Of a stretch of DNA of 64,000 nucleotides, positions 60,648-64,000 are shown piece by piece. The position numbers were made by a program, and so were the translations under genes. The notes beneath the pieces are model-generated. The model was not told the DNA's origin. It made no database searches and saw only the letters and a list, made by a program, of their open reading frames with translations. Positions within the stretch are counted from its first letter, which is position 1. Every line of letters begins with the position of its first letter. This DNA is from Thalassotalea crassostreae (GTDB lineage Bacteria; Pseudomonadota; Gammaproteobacteria; Enterobacterales; Alteromonadaceae), in assembly GCF_001831495.1 (NCBI RefSeq), contig NZ_CP017689.1, positions 2,294,001 to 2,358,000 of the forward strand, in the 5' to 3' direction.

Positions 60648-63600
60648 GCTGATTTCTCCGTTTCTTTACGCTGTTTAATCAATTCACTGATCCGACTGAC
60701 TTTCGGCTCTACAATACGAAGTCGTTGTTTTTCCTTCGGATTCTTTTCAATTAAATAACGATTTTGGAAGAAGTGTAAGACATCCGATTCAGGGTTTGGA
60801 AATGCCCCTAAAACATGAATATTGTTTTCTTTACAGGCGTCGAATATTTTCTTCACATTTTTATTGGCAAGCGTACCAATTTCATCAATTGGCCAATGAA
60901 TAATAACTTCTGATTTGCCCACTAGCATGCGGGTAAACGCCAGTAAGAATTTACACAAAATAAGATAAGCCATACCGTGACTCGAGCTTTCGTTTAATTG
61001 ACGGTCAGTGCGTATTACCAGCTCAGAATTACCTTCTTTAAGGTGCAGCTCTATATCAAGCAATTGACTAATTCCACCGCTCATTGTTGCCCGACCTAGT
61101 ACATCCAATACCTCGCGCATGGTCTGCATATATTCATCGTCAGGTAATTCGGCACTCTCATCGCTTGCCCATTGGCTATATAACTTATTGAAAGATAATA
61201 ATTTAGGCCAGAAATCAAACTCACTAATTTTAGAGCGTATTTTAACCGACGACTCCGACACGCCATCTAAAAACAGTTCGTGTTCGACTTCTTTACTGAT
61301 GCGTCTTGATTGCAAGGCAATGCGCTTATCGATATCAGCTAATAGGTTGTAATATTGATTGAGGTTATTACCAAATGTTAAGCCATTATTGCGTACCCCG
61401 GCCAAATGTTGTGGCACTAAAATAGTTAATAACGTCTCTAATTCTGTCACCATTTTGCGCGAATCTAATACCGTTAATCCTTGGGCATTTTCAACTAAAC
61501 AATCTTGTCGCGCTCGCTCCCAGGTTTCAGTAAGACTTAAACCCGACTTTTGCCCGATGGCATTATCAAAATAGCTAACAAATTCTTCGATATCTTTGCT
61601 GGCTTTGCGTTGATTATCGATGAGCTCTCGTGCTTCAACTAAGCGCGCGGCTGCCGTAGAGTTTTCTGTTACAACGATTGCTTTTGGCAATATCATGGTC
61701 GCTATTTGTTGCTTAATCGTGGTAATGCCCGATGATAACTCTCGTTGTTCATTTAAAGCTTTTTGCAACTGTTCGAGCTGCTTTTGCAATTGCTGTTGCT
61801 GCTGCTGATAATTGGTTAACAGCTCAGCCTGTAAACGTTCCGCTTTCGACTTGCTTTCCTTCGCCGCCGATAATTGTGTTAGATAACCTGCTTTTTGCTT
61901 GGTAAAGACTAATTCATACCATGACGCGTATTCGCTGACCTTATCTCGATATTTATTGGTTACCGCAATATTGTCCTGTAACTCGCTAATGCTCTGCTTC
62001 AATTCACTTATTTGTTTAACATCAACATCGCGATTGTTTAGTTCATCTTGATACCATTTTTTACAGGCTTTTAAGTTTTGCTTATATTGGCTCTCAGCGT
62101 CAGCTACTTGTAATTTAATCGAGCTAACCTTTTGTTCAACACCGCCTATTAATTGTTGCCAATGAAGTTCGTGTTCCATCTTTTCATCATGGCACTGCTC
62201 TTGGTGCTCTTCGATGGCATTGGCTTTATTGCTAATAAGCTTTTCAGTTCTATTTTCAACACCTTTTAAACTGTCTAAACGCTGCTGTTTTCGCTCTTGT
62301 AGCGCTTGTTTGTGTTGTTCTTTTAGCTGATTACGCTCATCTTGGATGCGTTTTCTGGTATCTTGTTTAAACTGACACTGTGACTGCAATTGAGTACACT
62401 TTTGCTCGGTTTGCTTAACCGCCGCATTAAGTGTTGCGAGCCCCTGCTCTAAATCAAGATGAATTGCTTGCGCACTTTTAAGCTCTTCTTCAATGTTTAA
62501 TAACTGCTCTTTGAGTTGCTCTTCAGTTTGTACAAGCTCTGACTCATTAATCACATCAGTATCAAGTAATACTCCAAAGATACTATTACTTTCTTTATCA
62601 TCTAAAGCAGGGGATAAATCAGTGCGGGCGAGTAAATCAGGGCTTATAACCTTGCCTAAACTCTGTTCCCAACCTGATAAATTATTACGAAGAAAATCCA
62701 ACAATGAATTATTTTCAGGGTCTAACCAAGATTGCACTTCTGCTAAACGTTGGTTATCGGCTTTAATCTTCGCTCGTGACTTATTAAGCTTTTCATTAGC
62801 CGCAATTTGCTGATATTTCTCGCTCTGCAATTGCTCATTGAGCTTTGCAAATTCATTGCGAGTATGATCTTCATCACTTTGCGCATGTTCAAGGTTGTTT
62901 TCTTGAAGCGCCATCTGTTGTTGTTCTTCAGCGCTTGGTCCGCTTAATTCAATTTCAGTTTTTAAGGTTTGTAACTTCAGCTTGTTATCATTAATTTGTC
63001 GGTCGAAATCACTATTAATCGCGGCTAAACGAGCATCTTGGCTGTCTTTTAATTCTGCTAATGCTTGTCGCTCTTGTTTTTGTTGAACATCTAATTGTTC
63101 TTGGCTTTGGTCTTTTTGCAGATTTAACTGTGCCAATTGCTTTGAATGTTTTTTCTCAATATCCGCTTCACGTTTATGGAAAGACGCTTCGATATCTTGA
63201 TGCTCTTGGGTAAGCAAGGCATGTTGCTGGCTATTCGATTCTAATTGTACTTTCCAATTATCAATTTTATCTAAATTAGCCTGATGAGTTTCTATGTCTA
63301 AGTCTTGCCACTCGTTGAATTTATCTTCGATTTGATCCAAGTGCTGCTCGGCACTTTTTACATCGGCATTGGCCATCGATAAGGTACGGTTCTGTTCATC
63401 GCGTTGTTGTTCAAAATTACTTTTTACCTCAGATAACTGCTGTTTATACGCAGAATTGTCTTGTTCGGCTTTAACGATTGAATCACTTAACAACGATAAA
63501 TCTGCGCTTAACTGAGACTTAAGCTGACTTAAACGTTGCTCCGTATGCTGCAACGACGCATTAACCTTTTCTAACGAACGATAGCTTGGCATTAACGACT

Positions 63601-64000
63601 GAAACTCTTGAATTAACTGACACTCTTTAATCCAATCATCGACTTGCGCTTTAGATATTTTATTACTCGGCGTTTCAACACCGTCTTCTTCTAAAATGGC
63701 GGCGATCATTGCTTTGATCGTTTCCATCTTGCCCTCTTTTGAGTGCACCGCTTTGATTAGTTTTTCGATATGACGCAAACGAGCATCGCTTTCACATAAA
63801 CTAAAGCTACGAGCTGCTGCTAGCAAATCACGTTTATGGGTACTCAGCGCTAAAACTGCTCTATCGTTTTGTATAACGCTACGATACTCTTTGTTGTTTA
63901 AGGCTCTTGAAACCATGACATTTTGCTGGCGCATATTTTTGCTAATTTCGCCTTTAGTTAAAGAGCGCTGAGACGCTGCATCATCGGTTGATGCCATATC
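60644..64000 (-). CDS. SMC/MksB/JetC-like ATPase (N-terminus outside window)
   Basis: At least 1117 residues; the frame stays open past the apparent ATG at 63997 to the window edge, and no Walker A motif is present in the visible part, so the true N-terminus lies beyond. Very long coiled coils (about 130-390 and 470-790, rich in Gln, Glu and Lys) flank a central non-coil segment (LDFLRNNLSGWEQSLGKVIS, hinge-like). The C-terminal head has a signature-like NESSSHGMAYLILCKFLLAF and a Walker B EVIIHWPIDEIGTL. The SSxGxxYLILC wording is that of MksB-type condensins rather than canonical SMC. First visible gene of an operon with MksE-like, MksF-like and HNH genes. Confidence 0.8.
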   Translation of the reverse strand, partial: DMASTDDAASQRSLTKGEISKNMRQQNVMVSRALNNKEYRSVIQNDRAVLALSTHKRDLLAAARSFSLCESDARLRHIEKLIKAVHSKEGKMETIKAMIAAILEEDGVETPSNKISKAQVDDWIKECQLIQEFQSLMPSYRSLEKVNASLQHTEQRLSQLKSQLSADLSLLSDSIVKAEQDNSAYKQQLSEVKSNFEQQRDEQNRTLSMANADVKSAEQHLDQIEDKFNEWQDLDIETHQANLDKIDNWKVQLESNSQQHALLTQEHQDIEASFHKREADIEKKHSKQLAQLNLQKDQSQEQLDVQQKQERQALAELKDSQDARLAAINSDFDRQINDNKLKLQTLKTEIELSGPSAEEQQQMALQENNLEHAQSDEDHTRNEFAKLNEQLQSEKYQQIAANEKLNKSRAKIKADNQRLAEVQSWLDPENNSLLDFLRNNLSGWEQSLGKVISPDLLARTDLSPALDDKESNSIFGVLLDTDVINESELVQTEEQLKEQLLNIEEELKSAQAIHLDLEQGLATLNAAVKQTEQKCTQLQSQCQFKQDTRKRIQDERNQLKEQHKQALQERKQQRLDSLKGVENRTEKLISNKANAIEEHQEQCHDEKMEHELHWQQLIGGVEQKVSSIKLQVADAESQYKQNLKACKKWYQDELNNRDVDVKQISELKQSISELQDNIAVTNKYRDKVSEYASWYELVFTKQKAGYLTQLSAAKESKSKAERLQAELLTNYQQQQQQLQKQLEQLQKALNEQRELSSGITTIKQQIATMILPKAIVVTENSTAAARLVEARELIDNQRKASKDIEEFVSYFDNAIGQKSGLSLTETWERARQDCLVENAQGLTVLDSRKMVTELETLLTILVPQHLAGVRNNGLTFGNNLNQYYNLLADIDKRIALQSRRISKEVEHELFLDGVSESSVKIRSKISEFDFWPKLLSFNKLYSQWASDESAELPDDEYMQTMREVLDVLGRATMSGGISQLLDIELHLKEGNSELVIRTDRQLNESSSHGMAYLILCKFLLAFTRMLVGKSEVIIHWPIDEIGTLANKNVKKIFDACKENNIHVLGAFPNPESDVLHFFQNRYLIEKNPKEKQRLRIVEPKVSRISELIKQRKETEKSA

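Noticed and set aside
58765..64000. Canonical Wadjet (JetABCD) call
   Set aside because: The visible gene order is SMC-kite-kleisin-HNH, opposite to jetA-B-C-D, and no Toprim-type jetD is present; only a related, non-canonical system can be claimed.

Overview
The window looks like part of the chromosome of a marine, low-GC gammaproteobacterium of the Alteromonadales, probably Colwelliaceae or a Thalassotalea-like genus. This is inferred from gene content: large GlyGly-CTERM-type secreted proteases beside TonB-dependent receptors, a MipA/DUF3019/two-component operon, MiaE, outer-membrane phospholipase A, and a RAYT transposase with its own intergenic repeats. No rRNA, tRNA, CRISPR array, phage genes or complete insertion sequence was seen.

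Region 1 (1-7.3 kb): the 3' end of a Cys-rich RCC1-like secreted protein, then an operon on the minus strand encoding a CRTAC1-type FG-GAP/ASPIC-UnbV lipoprotein and a vanadium-haloperoxidase/PAP2-like lipoprotein. The 3' end and terminator of the latter are duplicated beside it. Region 2 (7.3-25.8 kb): a minus-strand series (S8 protease, M36 metalloprotease, Oar-like TonB receptor), then two plus-strand DUF1566 proteins, then about 1 kb of layered repeats. Region 3 (25.8-33.6 kb): a large lipoprotein, divergent from a MipA/DUF3019/response regulator/histidine kinase operon, followed by a RAYT gene flanked by inverted copies of the repeat that recurs in the left half of the window. Region 4 (33.6-46.7 kb): an M16 protease, a giant S8 protease and a TonB receptor. 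Region 5 (46.7-52.5 kb): a CoA-thioester block. A thiolase-like/DUF35/MaoC/MaoC operon resembling the steroid side-chain aldolase-hydratase module lies divergent from scoA-scoB-acetyl-CoA acetyltransferase. Region 6 (52.5-58.3 kb): a pentapeptide-repeat potassium-channel-like protein, PldA, a Bax-like glucosaminidase lipoprotein, MiaE and a zinc-less Sir2-like protein. Region 7 (58.3-64 kb): a tightly coupled operon of an HNH nuclease with three condensin-like genes (SMC/MksB-like, MksE-like, MksF-like), cut by the window end.

The main candidates for new biology are: (i) the SMC-kite-kleisin operon whose last gene is an HNH nuclease, where Wadjet/MksBEFG systems carry a Toprim-type nuclease, convergent with a Sir2-like gene; (ii) an 8-cysteine module shared by a DUF1566 lipoprotein and an insertion inside the giant S8 protease; (iii) about 17 copies of a TTACAGTGGGTGGC repeat around a RAYT gene, associated with tandem amplification and a gene-end duplication; (iv) a 10-bp-phased TGTWAA-N4-TGTTAA box in the same orientation upstream of several secreted or outer-membrane protein genes, including the two-component operon itself. 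All functional assignments rest on motifs read by eye; no database search was possible.
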